Shown in pieces: positions 26,534-36,289 of a stretch of DNA of 64,000 nucleotides (position 1 is its first letter; every line of letters begins with the position of its first letter). A program made the translations under genes and the position numbers. The notes under the pieces were generated by a model, which worked only from the letters and a program-made list of their open reading frames with translations, was not told the DNA's origin and did no database searches. Source of the DNA: Chondrinema litorale (GTDB lineage: Bacteria; Bacteroidota; Bacteroidia; Cytophagales; Flammeovirgaceae); contig NZ_CP111046.1 of assembly GCF_026250525.1 (NCBI RefSeq), positions 62,001-126,000 of the forward strand. Direction: 5' to 3'.

Positions 26534-27490
26534 TTAAGGTGATAAATCACTTACAGTTCTAAATTTTTTGCCTAAACCAGATGTGGTTGAAACATTAAAG
26601 AAGCCGACTATCTCAGACCCATTTTCTGCTGTACTATAAATATTGCAGGAGACATTTGCCAATGCTGTGGCAGTAAGCAATTCTGAAATACCACCATCTT
26701 TATTGGTTTGGGTGATCACCTCAGACATATACGAAAATGAAGCTTCTGTGAGCGAATTAATTTCTACATAAATTGAATCTAGAAAAGTTAAAGGTGATGC
26801 TCTAAATCCATCATCGTCTGTTTCATTTGCATTAATTCCTTCTCTCACATTAGAAATAAAAGTAACTCCATCTAATCCACCAGAGTTTTTGCTAGCATCA
26901 TAAGCAATGTTTAGCTCACTTGGTTTGGTAAGTAATGTTCCATTTTTATAAGTCTTAATCCAATAAGTATCGCCTGTTCCTACTGGGTCTACTGCCCAAA
27001 ACTCAGCAATATATTCATCCTTCATTCTACCTTCTTTTACCTCAAGATAAATACTAATACTATCTACTTGCGGAACTCTACCAGCAGTACTAGTTGAAGT
27101 AAATTCCTCTCCATCCACAATCACACTAAGCGTGTATGTTCTGCCTTCAACTACCAAATTGCTTGTAGTACTATCTGGAACCCACACATATGCGCCTTCA
27201 TCTGAGTCGGTATCTTCAGTAAATGTAAAAGTATTTTGCTCACTGTCTGTAATAGTGACTTCTGCCCCAGAAACCACAGGAGGTAATTCATCATCAAAAT
27301 AATCTTGCGTGGTGGTGAGGTAAATGTATTGTTCTCCTGATTTATCGTTTACCCAAGCATCTATATTTAAAATCGGAGTTGAAGAGCCCGTATCTACTGT
27401 TATTTCATCATCACAAGCAATCAAAACTAAAGAGATTATGCATAACGAAAAATAGGTTTTGGCTTTATCCAATATATGTTTACTTATCAT
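26534..27490 (-). CDS. DUF4249 family lipoprotein
   Basis: About 318 residues from the ATG at 27490, which leads into a lipoprotein signal with the Cys in LIACDDE; a longer frame to 27538 would overlap the TonB receptor end and spoil the signal. The fold is a beta-rich DUF4249 protein (start VDTGSSTPILNIDAWVNDKSGEQYIYLTTT). These lipoproteins sit next to TonB receptors in Bacteroidota, where they are thought to act as surface partners in the way SusD does, though this is inferred from gene order. It is the last gene of an operon with a receptor and a barrel protein; the matching copy is at 54123-55283. Confidence 0.88.
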   Translation of the reverse strand: MISKHILDKAKTYFSLCIISLVLIACDDEITVDTGSSTPILNIDAWVNDKSGEQYIYLTTTQDYFDDELPPVVSGAEVTITDSEQNTFTFTEDTDSDEGAYVWVPDSTTSNLVVEGRTYTLSVIVDGEEFTSTSTAGRVPQVDSISIYLEVKEGRMKDEYIAEFWAVDPVGTGDTYWIKTYKNGTLLTKPSELNIAYDASKNSGGLDGVTFISNVREGINANETDDDGFRASPLTFLDSIYVEINSLTEASFSYMSEVITQTNKDGGISELLTATALANVSCNIYSTAENGSEIVGFFNVSTTSGLGKKFRTVSDLSP

Positions 27491-27494
27491 TTTA

Positions 27495-29897
27495 TTAAAA
27501 ATTAAAGTTGTAAGAAAAAGAAGGAACCATGGTACCAATTATTGATACTTTATGTGCTTCGGTTCCTAAAACCTGACCTGTAGAAACTCGATAATCTGAT
27601 TGGGTAAAATAGATCGAAAAAGCATTCTGATGCGCATAAACATTATAAATTGAAAATACCCAATAGTCTTTCACTTTCCTTTTTTTACCATTGTTTTTAT
27701 GAGTTTTACCTTCCATTCTTAATGAAAGATCGAGCCTGTGATATGGACTTAATCTCACATTGTTTCTAGTATTTCCTGAGTTATATGGAATTACAATTCC
27801 TTGTGAAATATATTTCTGATTCGGGAATGTAGTTGGCGTACCTGTGGCAAAAGCAAAGTCCGAAGTAATTGTCCATCTGCCATTGAATTTATAGCTGCCC
27901 ACCACTTTTAAATTGTGCAATTGATCGTATCTTGATAAATACCAGTCGCCATTATTTATGCCATCTACTTTTAACTCAGACCTACTTAATGTGTAGCTCA
28001 CCCAACCGGTAAAAGTACCAGTCTTTTTCTGCAAGTATAATTCTAATCCGTAAGACCTACCAAGACCGCTCAACAACTCACCTTCTAGATATTCATTTCC
28101 CAACAGTTCGGCTCCATTAATATAATCAACCTCATTTTCAGATTTCTTATAAAAAACTTCTGCCGAAAACTCATAATCATTTTCTTTATGATTAAAAGCT
28201 TTAAAATATCCTAGTGCAAATTGATCACCTACAGTAGGTTTTAAATTATTTGAACTCGGAGTCCAGATATTAAGTGGGTTCGAAGCTGTTGAGTTTGATA
28301 TAAAATGAATGTATTGTGCCATTCGGTTATAGCTCATCTTGATAGACTCATTATTGTTCAATCCGACCTTAATGGCAAGTCTGGGTTCTGGTGTAGTATA
28401 AGAAGCAATTGTTTCTCCACTGTTATAAGATTTTTCTTCCACCACAGTTCTACGAAGCCCTGGAATAGTATCATTATAGAAAGCTGCTGAACCCGGACCA
28501 ACTAACCTAAAATTAGAAACCCTCAAACCGTATTTTACTTCAATCGCATCGAATATTTTAAATTGATGCGACAAATACGCAGCAGACTCAGAAGCATATT
28601 TTCTGTCTAAGCTGGTATCAATAAATTCACCATCATTTGTACCGTAAGTGGTTGATGGTTCGAAGTTGTAATAGTTGCCTTCTACACCGAAAGAGAGTTC
28701 TGAGTTTTCGGAGATAAAATAATTGAAATCTGGTTTAATCTTATAATTAGTGATGGATGACGTCCAATCATATGTATTTTCTTCGTCTTCTTCGAAAGAA
28801 AGCTGATACTCGTAATTACTTAAAACTGCTGAAACATTAGCCTGAAACCGATCATTAAACTTATAATTCCATCTTAAAGTACCAGTTTTATTTCCCCAAC
28901 TAAATCCACCATCTTCTGCAAAGCCAAAATTATCTTTTCCTAAAAATCCAGAAAGATAAATGGTACTTTTATTACCTAGTTTATAATTACTCTTTAGCGT
29001 TAAATCGTAAAAATTGAGGCCTAGCCCTTCAAAATCGTCATCGAACAATGCTGTTAGTCCATCAATGTAAGACCTTCTGGCAGCAACTAAAACAGAACCT
29101 TTATTTTTTACAATAGGAGTCTCTACTGCTAAACGACTAAAGATTACTCCTACTCCACCATTTACCTCGGTTTTCTCTAAATTACCTTCTTTCAAGTTTA
29201 CATCTAATACCGAACTTAATCGCCCTCCATAATCTGCTGGAATTCCACCTTTATAAAGTTTTACATCTTCTACTGCATCTGGATTAAACACAGAGAAAAA
29301 ACCAAGCATGTGCGAAGAATTATACAATGGAGCTTGATCCATTAGCACCAAGTTTTGCCCAACACTTCCACCTCTTACATTAAAACCAGAAGAGCCCTCT
29401 CCTACAGAACTTACACCCGGTAAAAACTGTAAACTTTTTACAATATCTACTTCACCCATTAAGGCAGGCAGTTTCTTAATTACCTTTATATCAAGCTTGT
29501 TTACGCTCATCTCAATATTTTGTACATCGATGGAGCTATTCTCATCTTCAGCCAAAATTTCAACTTCTTCTAATCTTTCTGTAGCTTGTTCTAATGCAAC
29601 ATTTATATTAAAACTTTTAGTCAAGTTTACAGTCTTTGTTGTTTTTTGATAGCCTATGTAACTATAAGTAAGATTGTAAGTACCTGCTGCCAGATTTATA
29701 GAATAAAATCCATCTAAATTGGTTGTGCTTCCCCCATTAATCTCTTTTATAATAACAGAAACACCAACTAACTTTTCACCAGTTGTAGCATCTGTTACAT
29801 TACCACTCAGGGTAAATTTATCCTGAGAAAATACATTATGGGTAAGTATAAATAATATGAATAAGCATATTATTTTATTGAAAGTGATTAGTCTCAT
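27495..29897 (-). CDS. TonB-dependent receptor with CarboxypepD_reg domain (DUF4249-linked)
   Basis: An 800-residue receptor: signal peptide (ends NVFSQ), CarboxypepD_reg-like domain (FTLSGNVTDATTGEKLVGVSVIIK), plug with LQFLPGVSSVGEGSSGFNVRGG and a long barrel with an aromatic last residue. Its plug and first barrel strands closely resemble the receptor at 51318-54110 (both have GFNVRGG, an NPS/NSSH-like LGFFS or FGFFS stretch and YGGRLSSVLD), so the two are paralogous. It lacks an N-terminal STN domain, unlike that one. The start overlaps the stop of the preceding gene by one base, a coupled arrangement, and the DUF4249 gene follows 4 bases later. Confidence 0.93.
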   Translation of the reverse strand: MRLITFNKIICLFILFILTHNVFSQDKFTLSGNVTDATTGEKLVGVSVIIKEINGGSTTNLDGFYSINLAAGTYNLTYSYIGYQKTTKTVNLTKSFNINVALEQATERLEEVEILAEDENSSIDVQNIEMSVNKLDIKVIKKLPALMGEVDIVKSLQFLPGVSSVGEGSSGFNVRGGSVGQNLVLMDQAPLYNSSHMLGFFSVFNPDAVEDVKLYKGGIPADYGGRLSSVLDVNLKEGNLEKTEVNGGVGVIFSRLAVETPIVKNKGSVLVAARRSYIDGLTALFDDDFEGLGLNFYDLTLKSNYKLGNKSTIYLSGFLGKDNFGFAEDGGFSWGNKTGTLRWNYKFNDRFQANVSAVLSNYEYQLSFEEDEENTYDWTSSITNYKIKPDFNYFISENSELSFGVEGNYYNFEPSTTYGTNDGEFIDTSLDRKYASESAAYLSHQFKIFDAIEVKYGLRVSNFRLVGPGSAAFYNDTIPGLRRTVVEEKSYNSGETIASYTTPEPRLAIKVGLNNNESIKMSYNRMAQYIHFISNSTASNPLNIWTPSSNNLKPTVGDQFALGYFKAFNHKENDYEFSAEVFYKKSENEVDYINGAELLGNEYLEGELLSGLGRSYGLELYLQKKTGTFTGWVSYTLSRSELKVDGINNGDWYLSRYDQLHNLKVVGSYKFNGRWTITSDFAFATGTPTTFPNQKYISQGIVIPYNSGNTRNNVRLSPYHRLDLSLRMEGKTHKNNGKKRKVKDYWVFSIYNVYAHQNAFSIYFTQSDYRVSTGQVLGTEAHKVSIIGTMVPSFSYNFNF

Positions 29898-31066
29898 TAT
29901 TTGTTGTTGAGTAATGGTAAAAGAGTTTTCTGGTGTTTTGCATTAAAAATGTAGGAGACATTAAAGTTTAAATTAAAACCTCTTACTGCAGTTATTGATC
30001 CTGCATCATCAAACTCTGCGGAATGAATATATCTCAATTCACTCCCTACAATAAATCGTTTTTTAAACCGAAAGCCAAGACCTGTACCTATGGTGGTATG
30101 TAAGGTCATTCGTCGGTCGCCATTCATACTACCTCCCATGCTCCCTTCAAATGACGTAACAGACATAGGACCAGAACCAATAAAGAAATATGGCCTGTAA
30201 TTAAATTGACTGAAAGCGTATTTTAAGCCCACAGTTAAACTGGTAATTGTACCTCTTACCATTTTACCAGAGGCTTCTTCTTTGGGTGTCGAGAGTTTAC
30301 TATAATCTACAAACCAACCGATGGAATCGCTCATCCATTTAGAAATCTCGAAACCCATATAGGTATGATGGTCACTTAAATCTACATCAATACCATCGGA
30401 GGGTTCAGTTTTAACAGCGCTTATTAATGACAAAAAACCTCCATGAAGCGTAAACATTACACGCTTGTGATAACTGAATTTTATAAGCGAGTCTATAGGT
30501 GAAAGCCGTTCTTCTTTAACCTTAGGCTCCCAAAGCTCATACTGAGTCTCAGTTGTATGATCACTTGCTAGAAGATTGTTGATGGCATTGGTAATATTAT
30601 ACGTCTGCTCTGTAGGTAGATATTGAAAACTAGCAAGCTTATCCGGATACGCTTTGTTAAACTGCTCTACTAAGCAACTATTACTTTCGTCTGTTATCAA
30701 GTAAATCCTATTTCTATCTATAAGAAAGCTTTTATACAGATTTTCTGTGATATACTGAATAAAATCAACATCACTGGAAACACTATCTTCACAATTCCAT
30801 TGCTTGGCATAAGCATTGGGAAACACCAAATGTGCATCATACTTTACATTTGCCCATATCTCATCTAAATAAAATACCTCTTTGGCATTGTTACCATTTT
30901 TATGGAGAATAATTATTAGTGGTTTATTTGTAGATACTTTATCTAATTTTACTTTTTTGTATAAATAAGTTCTATCCTTTCCCTGTATAGGAGCTGTAAA
31001 AAACCTTTGAGCATGCAGAAAAGAATGGAAAAATAGCAATGCACTAACTATTAGAAATAATCTCAT
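29897..31066 (-). CDS. Outer-membrane barrel protein with N-terminal degenerate esterase-like domain
   Basis: A 389-residue exported protein with two parts. After a signal peptide (ends LHAQ) residues 25-190 resemble the feruloyl esterase/PHB-depolymerase fold: LIIILHKNGNNAKEVFY, HLVFPNA, then DRNRIYLITDESNSCLVEQF at the nucleophile elbow. There the family's T-G-x-S-N-G-G reads T-D-E-S-N-S-C: the Ser stays but the glycines do not, and no His/Asp partners can be placed before the domain ends. Residues about 200-389 are beta strands typical of a small outer-membrane barrel. It is first in an operon with a receptor and DUF4249. Catalysis is therefore doubtful and a binding role is more likely. 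Confidence 0.75.
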   Translation of the reverse strand: MRLFLIVSALLFFHSFLHAQRFFTAPIQGKDRTYLYKKVKLDKVSTNKPLIIILHKNGNNAKEVFYLDEIWANVKYDAHLVFPNAYAKQWNCEDSVSSDVDFIQYITENLYKSFLIDRNRIYLITDESNSCLVEQFNKAYPDKLASFQYLPTEQTYNITNAINNLLASDHTTETQYELWEPKVKEERLSPIDSLIKFSYHKRVMFTLHGGFLSLISAVKTEPSDGIDVDLSDHHTYMGFEISKWMSDSIGWFVDYSKLSTPKEEASGKMVRGTITSLTVGLKYAFSQFNYRPYFFIGSGPMSVTSFEGSMGGSMNGDRRMTLHTTIGTGLGFRFKKRFIVGSELRYIHSAEFDDAGSITAVRGFNLNFNVSYIFNAKHQKTLLPLLNNK

Positions 31067-31351
31067 TCGCTGGTTTGAATTTTTTTTAATGATAACAAGT
31101 ATTCTCAGCTCTGAAATCGCTTTTAGAAGTTTGCGTGCATTTTATAGACAAAGTATTGTATTTTGTATATGAGGAAATTGGGAGTTGGGGTTGCATCTTA
31201 AGCTCATTTGAAAATAATGTACTCAAAACTTATTTAAAATTATCATTCTAATTTCACCTCAAAACAAAATTTTCTAGATCACTTCAGTAGTCTTCTTACT
31301 GATTTGGGCAGTACTATAAATGTGTGTATAACTTTACTGATAATTAAGAAG

Positions 31352-33646
31352 ATGAAAAAAGTATTTGAGTTTTTGTTGTTATTCTCCATTTTATTGAGTG
31401 CTTGTGGTAAGAAGATGCCAACAGTTGAAGATAAGGGAAATGAAGTAAATTCGCTTGGTCAAACTGTTTATCAAGATGTTCCTTACATTCAGGAATACAG
31501 TGTGAAATACTACCTATCCAAAGAGCAACAAAACCTCAAACTGAAATCTATCTCTCAAGACCGGAATGGAAATATCCGAATCTTATCTGATAAGGGATTA
31601 CTTATGCCAGAGAATGGAAATCTATTTTATTCTGGAAAATTAACAAAAGACATCTCATACACACCTCTTGAATCAAAAAATATAGCTTCTATCATCACTG
31701 CTGATAGGCAGACCATTTATCTAGATGATCAATACATTTTTAGTAATGCATGGGCAGGTAAAATTCAAATAGAGCACAAAATGCCACAAGCCAATGTTTT
31801 TGCAAAAGGAAGTGATTTCAACTTTCTGGTTTCAGATCAAAATACACTTGCATTCATTGATGAAAACGGTAACAAAATTTGGACGAGTTCTTACAAAGAT
31901 GTAATTAATCTCATTTATGATAATACCAATAACCGTTTTTTAATAGTAAGCCCAAATGCTATCACAGAGTTTAGTAAAGACCAAACTATAAATATTCTAC
32001 TAGAAAGAAATGGAATTACGAGTGCCGCCTTGTTTGATGGAAAAGTAGTTGTTGGAACAAAAGAAGGTTATCTCTTTCTCTCAGAAAATAAACTTATAAA
32101 AAATCTGCCTTGGCCAGAAATCACCACGGTAAAAGAAATTTATGGAGAACTTTGGTTTGGCAGTACTAAAGGAACTTTTAAGCTAAACAAAAATGGTAAG
32201 TATAGTTACTTTGCTGGAGAAAGATGGCTACCGGGAAATGAAGTAACAGCTTTAGCAGAAGGTAAAGATAACAGTGTCTTAATTCTCACTGATAAAGGTT
32301 TGGGTAAAATCATTTTACAAGAAATGACTCTGGAAGCAAAAGCCATGTTTTATGAAAAACAGGTTCGAGAAAAAAATATTCGCTATGGATTTAACTGTAG
32401 TGTAAGTAGCTTGGATAATGGCTATGCTTCTGCTAAAATGAACCATCAACCAAGTGATAATTTATGGACCGCTATGTATTTGGCAAGTCAACTTTACAGA
32501 TACAAAGTAACCGAATCAGAAGAAGCCAAATTGAATGCCTACGAAGCATTCGAAGCAATGGAACGTTTGCACACAATTACAAATATTGATGGTCTTTTTG
32601 CACGAAGTTTCGAAAGAGATTACATTGTAGTAAACACTAAAAAGAAAGGTTGGGAAAAGACAGAAATTGAAACAGGAAGCCCTGCTAAAATGTGGATACA
32701 AGGTGCTGATCATGAAAATTGGACTTGGAGATCAACTGCTAGTAGCGACCAAGCTGTGGGGCAAATATTCGCCCTTACTGCTGTGCTCGAATTGGCAGAT
32801 GATGAAGATTGGAAAAAACGAGCATTGAAATGCCTCGATGACATGATGGGATACATCGTCGAAAATGACATGTATATTATCGATATAGATGGTGAGCCAA
32901 CACTTTGGGGAAAATGGAATCCTGATTACGTGAACAGTTTTCCAACAAATGTGGGAGATAGAAGATTGTATTCATCCAATATAATTGCCTTTTTACAAAC
33001 AGCATACAAATTTACTGGTAAAGAAAAGTACAAGGAAAAAGCCTATGAATTGATGGAAAAGGATGGCTACCTTGAAAATTTACTGAGACCAATAAGTAAA
33101 ATTAGCCCTAGTGATGAAGACGAATGGAGCAAAAATCTTTCTCATGAATGGAATCACTCAGATGATGAAATGTATTTTCTGGCATACCAAGGTCTATATC
33201 AATATGCTTTTGATAATCAATTAAAAGAACAATATAAAGCTAGTATTAAAGACCATTGGATGGTTGAGAGGCCAGAGAAAAATGCATTATGGAATTTTAT
33301 TTATTCTCAAACTGGTGAAAAGGAAATTGATTTAGATGCATCAATATTATATCTCAAAAACTATCCAATGGATCTGAGAAACTGGGCTGTACACAACTCA
33401 CATAGAAAAGATATAGAATTGCTTCCTGAGAACTTTAGAAATCAGACAACGAAAGAATTATTACCTCTTGCAGAACTGCCATTGCATAGACACAATGGAG
33501 ATATTTTTAAACTTGATAAAGAAGGTAATGGTGATCAATTAATTAGTGCGGGAGATGTTTGGCTGTTGCCTTATTGGATGGGTCGATACTATGGATTGAT
33601 TAGCGCGCCAACAGAAAATATGAATTCGAAAACTAATAATATGTAA
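31352..33646 (+). CDS. Lipoprotein with beta-propeller and alpha/alpha-toroid halves
   Basis: About 764 residues from the ATG at 31352, which begins a lipoprotein signal (LLSACGK); a TTG start 48 bases earlier is less likely. Residues about 50-340 show short repeated strands (for example TTVKEIYGELWFGSTKGTF and GNEVTALAEGKDNSVLILTDKGLG) like two-component-regulator propeller blades. Residues 350-740 are helical hairpins with acidic and aromatic motifs (ENWTWRSTASSDQAVGQIFALTAV, HEWNHSDDEMYFL), like the (alpha/alpha)6 toroid of glycosidases and polysaccharide lyases. Likely a surface carbohydrate-active protein. I cannot assign a CAZy family. Confidence 0.65.
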   Translation: MKKVFEFLLLFSILLSACGKKMPTVEDKGNEVNSLGQTVYQDVPYIQEYSVKYYLSKEQQNLKLKSISQDRNGNIRILSDKGLLMPENGNLFYSGKLTKDISYTPLESKNIASIITADRQTIYLDDQYIFSNAWAGKIQIEHKMPQANVFAKGSDFNFLVSDQNTLAFIDENGNKIWTSSYKDVINLIYDNTNNRFLIVSPNAITEFSKDQTINILLERNGITSAALFDGKVVVGTKEGYLFLSENKLIKNLPWPEITTVKEIYGELWFGSTKGTFKLNKNGKYSYFAGERWLPGNEVTALAEGKDNSVLILTDKGLGKIILQEMTLEAKAMFYEKQVREKNIRYGFNCSVSSLDNGYASAKMNHQPSDNLWTAMYLASQLYRYKVTESEEAKLNAYEAFEAMERLHTITNIDGLFARSFERDYIVVNTKKKGWEKTEIETGSPAKMWIQGADHENWTWRSTASSDQAVGQIFALTAVLELADDEDWKKRALKCLDDMMGYIVENDMYIIDIDGEPTLWGKWNPDYVNSFPTNVGDRRLYSSNIIAFLQTAYKFTGKEKYKEKAYELMEKDGYLENLLRPISKISPSDEDEWSKNLSHEWNHSDDEMYFLAYQGLYQYAFDNQLKEQYKASIKDHWMVERPEKNALWNFIYSQTGEKEIDLDASILYLKNYPMDLRNWAVHNSHRKDIELLPENFRNQTTKELLPLAELPLHRHNGDIFKLDKEGNGDQLISAGDVWLLPYWMGRYYGLISAPTENMNSKTNNM

Positions 33647-33653
33647 AAATAAA

Positions 33654-33693
33654 AGCTCCTAATTATACAAATTGGCTATGTAAATTAGGAGCT
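33654..33693. terminator. Bidirectional terminator
   Basis: AGCTCCTAATT and its exact 11-base complement flank an 18-base loop between two convergent genes. ATATTTT follows on the right, and a run of A (T on the minus strand) lies on the left, so it should serve both the propeller/toroid lipoprotein and the SprF-like gene. Confidence 0.75.
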
Positions 33694-33714
33694 ATATTTT
33701 AAGTACCTAGTGTT

Positions 33715-34623
33715 CTATCTTTCAACTCGACCAAATTTTTTGTATCTGGCAAATTTTCTAAATTGAAAAACCAAACTGATCTGATGATTATTATTTATCA
33801 ATGAATGTAACTCATTACTAAGCGGAATACTATAGTTATATCCGAGGTTGAGCGCTTTTAAATTTACACCACTTCCAACATGCAATATTTCTGAATCTGT
33901 GTAACCAGCTTGTATCCAAATAATTTTGTTATACTCAAATTGAGTTGAAGCATAAATTTCATTCTGAATACCAGAAACTCCAGTTTTACTATACATTGTG
34001 GCTAATGTTAAGCGGTATTTATCTCCGCTGAAATAAAAATCATAATCTGCATAAGCATTTAAACCTTGTTCAATTCCATCGGTACCAACCAACATCGGGC
34101 TTGAAAATGAAACTTCTAATGATTTAAACTGATAAACTGCACCAAACTCAATACGAGTTTGAGTTTCGTTGTAATTACCTTGGTCTATAAGTGGATCATT
34201 GGCTTGCACATACCTATTAGTATATACATCTGTAGCCAATGAGTTTTTCTGGATACCCAAACCTAAACCAAAATTCAGTTTATGTTGCTTATTCAGATCA
34301 AGCTTATATCCTATTGATTGCTCAATTACCATGTTTTGCACATTGCCTTTTTGCAAATGCATAAATCTGGTTCCAATACTCAAATTGGTAGCCACTGGCA
34401 TATCAAAGTTGATCAGATGAAAATAATTGGTAGCTTCATCATTTGTGCGGTTTGTTTGATAACTACCAGTAATCGACAATCGCGGTATGCCATCAAAACC
34501 TGCATAAGCATTATTAATACTAAACTTGTTCATCTGGAACAAGCGGTTTTCAACCGAATATTGTCCGTAACTTAAAAAAGGACAAAACACACAAGTAATT
34601 AAAAAATATAATATCTTTTTCAT
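33715..34623 (-). CDS. PorP/SprF family T9SS-associated membrane protein
   Basis: A 302-residue outer-membrane protein of the PorP/SprF family. These bind type B sorting-domain cargo and are needed for its secretion and surface attachment by the type IX system. Signal peptide (ends SYGQ), then the family's first motif YSVENRLFQMNKFSINNAYAGFDG, followed by beta strands to the end. It is the last gene of an operon whose two other genes encode T9SS cargo, one of them with a type B domain, 52 bases after the type B cargo gene. This position supports it as the outer-membrane partner for that cargo. Confidence 0.93.
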   Translation of the reverse strand: MKKILYFLITCVFCPFLSYGQYSVENRLFQMNKFSINNAYAGFDGIPRLSITGSYQTNRTNDEATNYFHLINFDMPVATNLSIGTRFMHLQKGNVQNMVIEQSIGYKLDLNKQHKLNFGLGLGIQKNSLATDVYTNRYVQANDPLIDQGNYNETQTRIEFGAVYQFKSLEVSFSSPMLVGTDGIEQGLNAYADYDFYFSGDKYRLTLATMYSKTGVSGIQNEIYASTQFEYNKIIWIQAGYTDSEILHVGSGVNLKALNLGYNYSIPLSNELHSLINNNHQISLVFQFRKFARYKKFGRVER

Positions 34624-34675
34624 AGCTGCATCAGGTAATTTTATGAATTAGAAAGTACTGCTTGTGATAGCTATT

Positions 34676-36244
34676 TTATTTGATGATGGTCAAAATTTCT
34701 TTGTAGACAAAAGGTGTGTTAGAGGCACTAAAATGCAAGTAATATGTCCCTGCTTGCAAATCTGAACCTCCCCAAGAGTTATCGTAATCTGAAGTTGAAT
34801 AAACTTCTATACCTCTACTATCAAAAATTGAAAGAGTATACTCTTCGTACAAATCCAGATTATGAATGAATAAAACATCATTATAACCATCACCATTTGG
34901 AGTAATTACATTATTGTAAGCAAACTCTTTCTCTATAATATCAATGATATTGATTGTAACTAAAGCTGTATCTTTTAAAGAAGGATTACCATTATCACTT
35001 ACTTCAACCCTCAATGTATAATCAGTAGTTACTTCATAATCTAAAAGGGCATTGTTATCTACTGTCAAAATTCCATCTGTACTCAAAGCAAATACGCCTG
35101 AATCTGCACTAATCTCGATTATGCTATAAGTAAACTCTGTACCAGGGTCTTGATCAAAACTTGTAAATGTCCCTATCTCTGTTCCGCTAGATGTATTTTC
35201 ATTAATGCTGAATGTTCGATCTTTTATCTCAGGCTTATCATTAGCATCTAAAACTTGAATGGTGAATTCTTTAGCTAAAGTACCTCCCCTACCATCATCT
35301 GTTTGTATTTTAATGGTATAAGAAGATTTTGTCTCAAAGTTTAAACTCTGAGCAGCAAATAAAGAATCCCCAGAAATTTCGAATAAAGAATTTTCAACTA
35401 CCCCATCAACCAAAGTGTAAGTATGGATATCTGCCACATCTTGATCGTCTGTAGATAAAATAGCAACAAACTCTCCTACCTCATTATTTTCTGCTATTTG
35501 CTGATTCGAAATGAAAATATCAGTTGGAAGATCATTGATATTATCTACATAAATCTGAAATGATTTATCTATACTACCTCCTTTACTGTCTGTAGACTTC
35601 ACTCTGATTGAATAAGCCGTGTCTGTTTCAAAATTGAAAGTTTGTAGCACATACAAAGTATCATTACTAATGTCGAACAGCGAATTATCTTTATCACCTT
35701 CACCAGTCAATAGTTCATAGGTGAAAGTATCTGTAGCATCATCATCTACTGTAGAAAACTTACCAACAAACAATCCTTCTGGCTGATTCTCTTGAACAAC
35801 ACTGTCAGTTAATGCCAAATCTGTCGGTTGGTTATTATCTTTGATAATTACCGGGTCTGAAAAACTTCCTAGAATGCCATCCGCTTGAAAAACAATAGGT
35901 GAAATTACAGAGCTACTAATTATATCGTCATTTTTACAATACAGTCTGAAGGTAATCTCTTCATTTACTTCATTGCTATAAATAATGATTTGAGCAACAT
36001 ACCTGTCTTTGCTTTCTAAATAAGTAACAGGTTTGGCTACACCTCTAACCTCATTACCAATAAATGCTGCTACTATATCTGCTGTATCTCTCGACTCTAT
36101 GGTGTTGATGTTAAGTACTGCTGTAATTACCATCGAATTATTGTAAGCAGTAGGTTCAACCGCCCAATCGGGTGTTTGCCCTAACAAAGTAAAACTTGTT
36201 AAAGCAAACACGATTTGAAGTGAAAAAATTAATCTTATTTTCAT
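34676..36244 (-). CDS. Cadherin-repeat protein with type B (CHU_C) T9SS sorting domain
   Basis: A 522-residue secreted protein. Signal peptide 1-22, then a beta module of about 110 residues (23-135) that also occurs twice in the giant neighbour protein (see 36290-46516). Residues about 140-437 hold three cadherin-like repeats, each with an ending of the DxNDxP kind (VDNINDLP, LDANDKP) that binds calcium. The last 85 residues are the gliding-motility-associated/CHU_C type B sorting domain, seen in ITPNGDGYNDVLFI and AGTYYLHFSASN. Type B cargo uses SprF-type partners, and one is encoded just downstream. The protein probably sits on the cell surface and makes calcium-dependent contacts. Confidence 0.9.
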   Translation of the reverse strand: MKIRLIFSLQIVFALTSFTLLGQTPDWAVEPTAYNNSMVITAVLNINTIESRDTADIVAAFIGNEVRGVAKPVTYLESKDRYVAQIIIYSNEVNEEITFRLYCKNDDIISSSVISPIVFQADGILGSFSDPVIIKDNNQPTDLALTDSVVQENQPEGLFVGKFSTVDDDATDTFTYELLTGEGDKDNSLFDISNDTLYVLQTFNFETDTAYSIRVKSTDSKGGSIDKSFQIYVDNINDLPTDIFISNQQIAENNEVGEFVAILSTDDQDVADIHTYTLVDGVVENSLFEISGDSLFAAQSLNFETKSSYTIKIQTDDGRGGTLAKEFTIQVLDANDKPEIKDRTFSINENTSSGTEIGTFTSFDQDPGTEFTYSIIEISADSGVFALSTDGILTVDNNALLDYEVTTDYTLRVEVSDNGNPSLKDTALVTINIIDIIEKEFAYNNVITPNGDGYNDVLFIHNLDLYEEYTLSIFDSRGIEVYSTSDYDNSWGGSDLQAGTYYLHFSASNTPFVYKEILTIIK

Positions 36245-36289
36245 TGATTTCAGATTTTTTAAAGCATGTATCTATGTGTTTTTAATGGT

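Noticed and set aside
31304..31351. Upstream TTG start of the propeller/toroid lipoprotein
   Set aside because: The ATG at 31352 begins a clean lipoprotein signal; the longer start would bury it.
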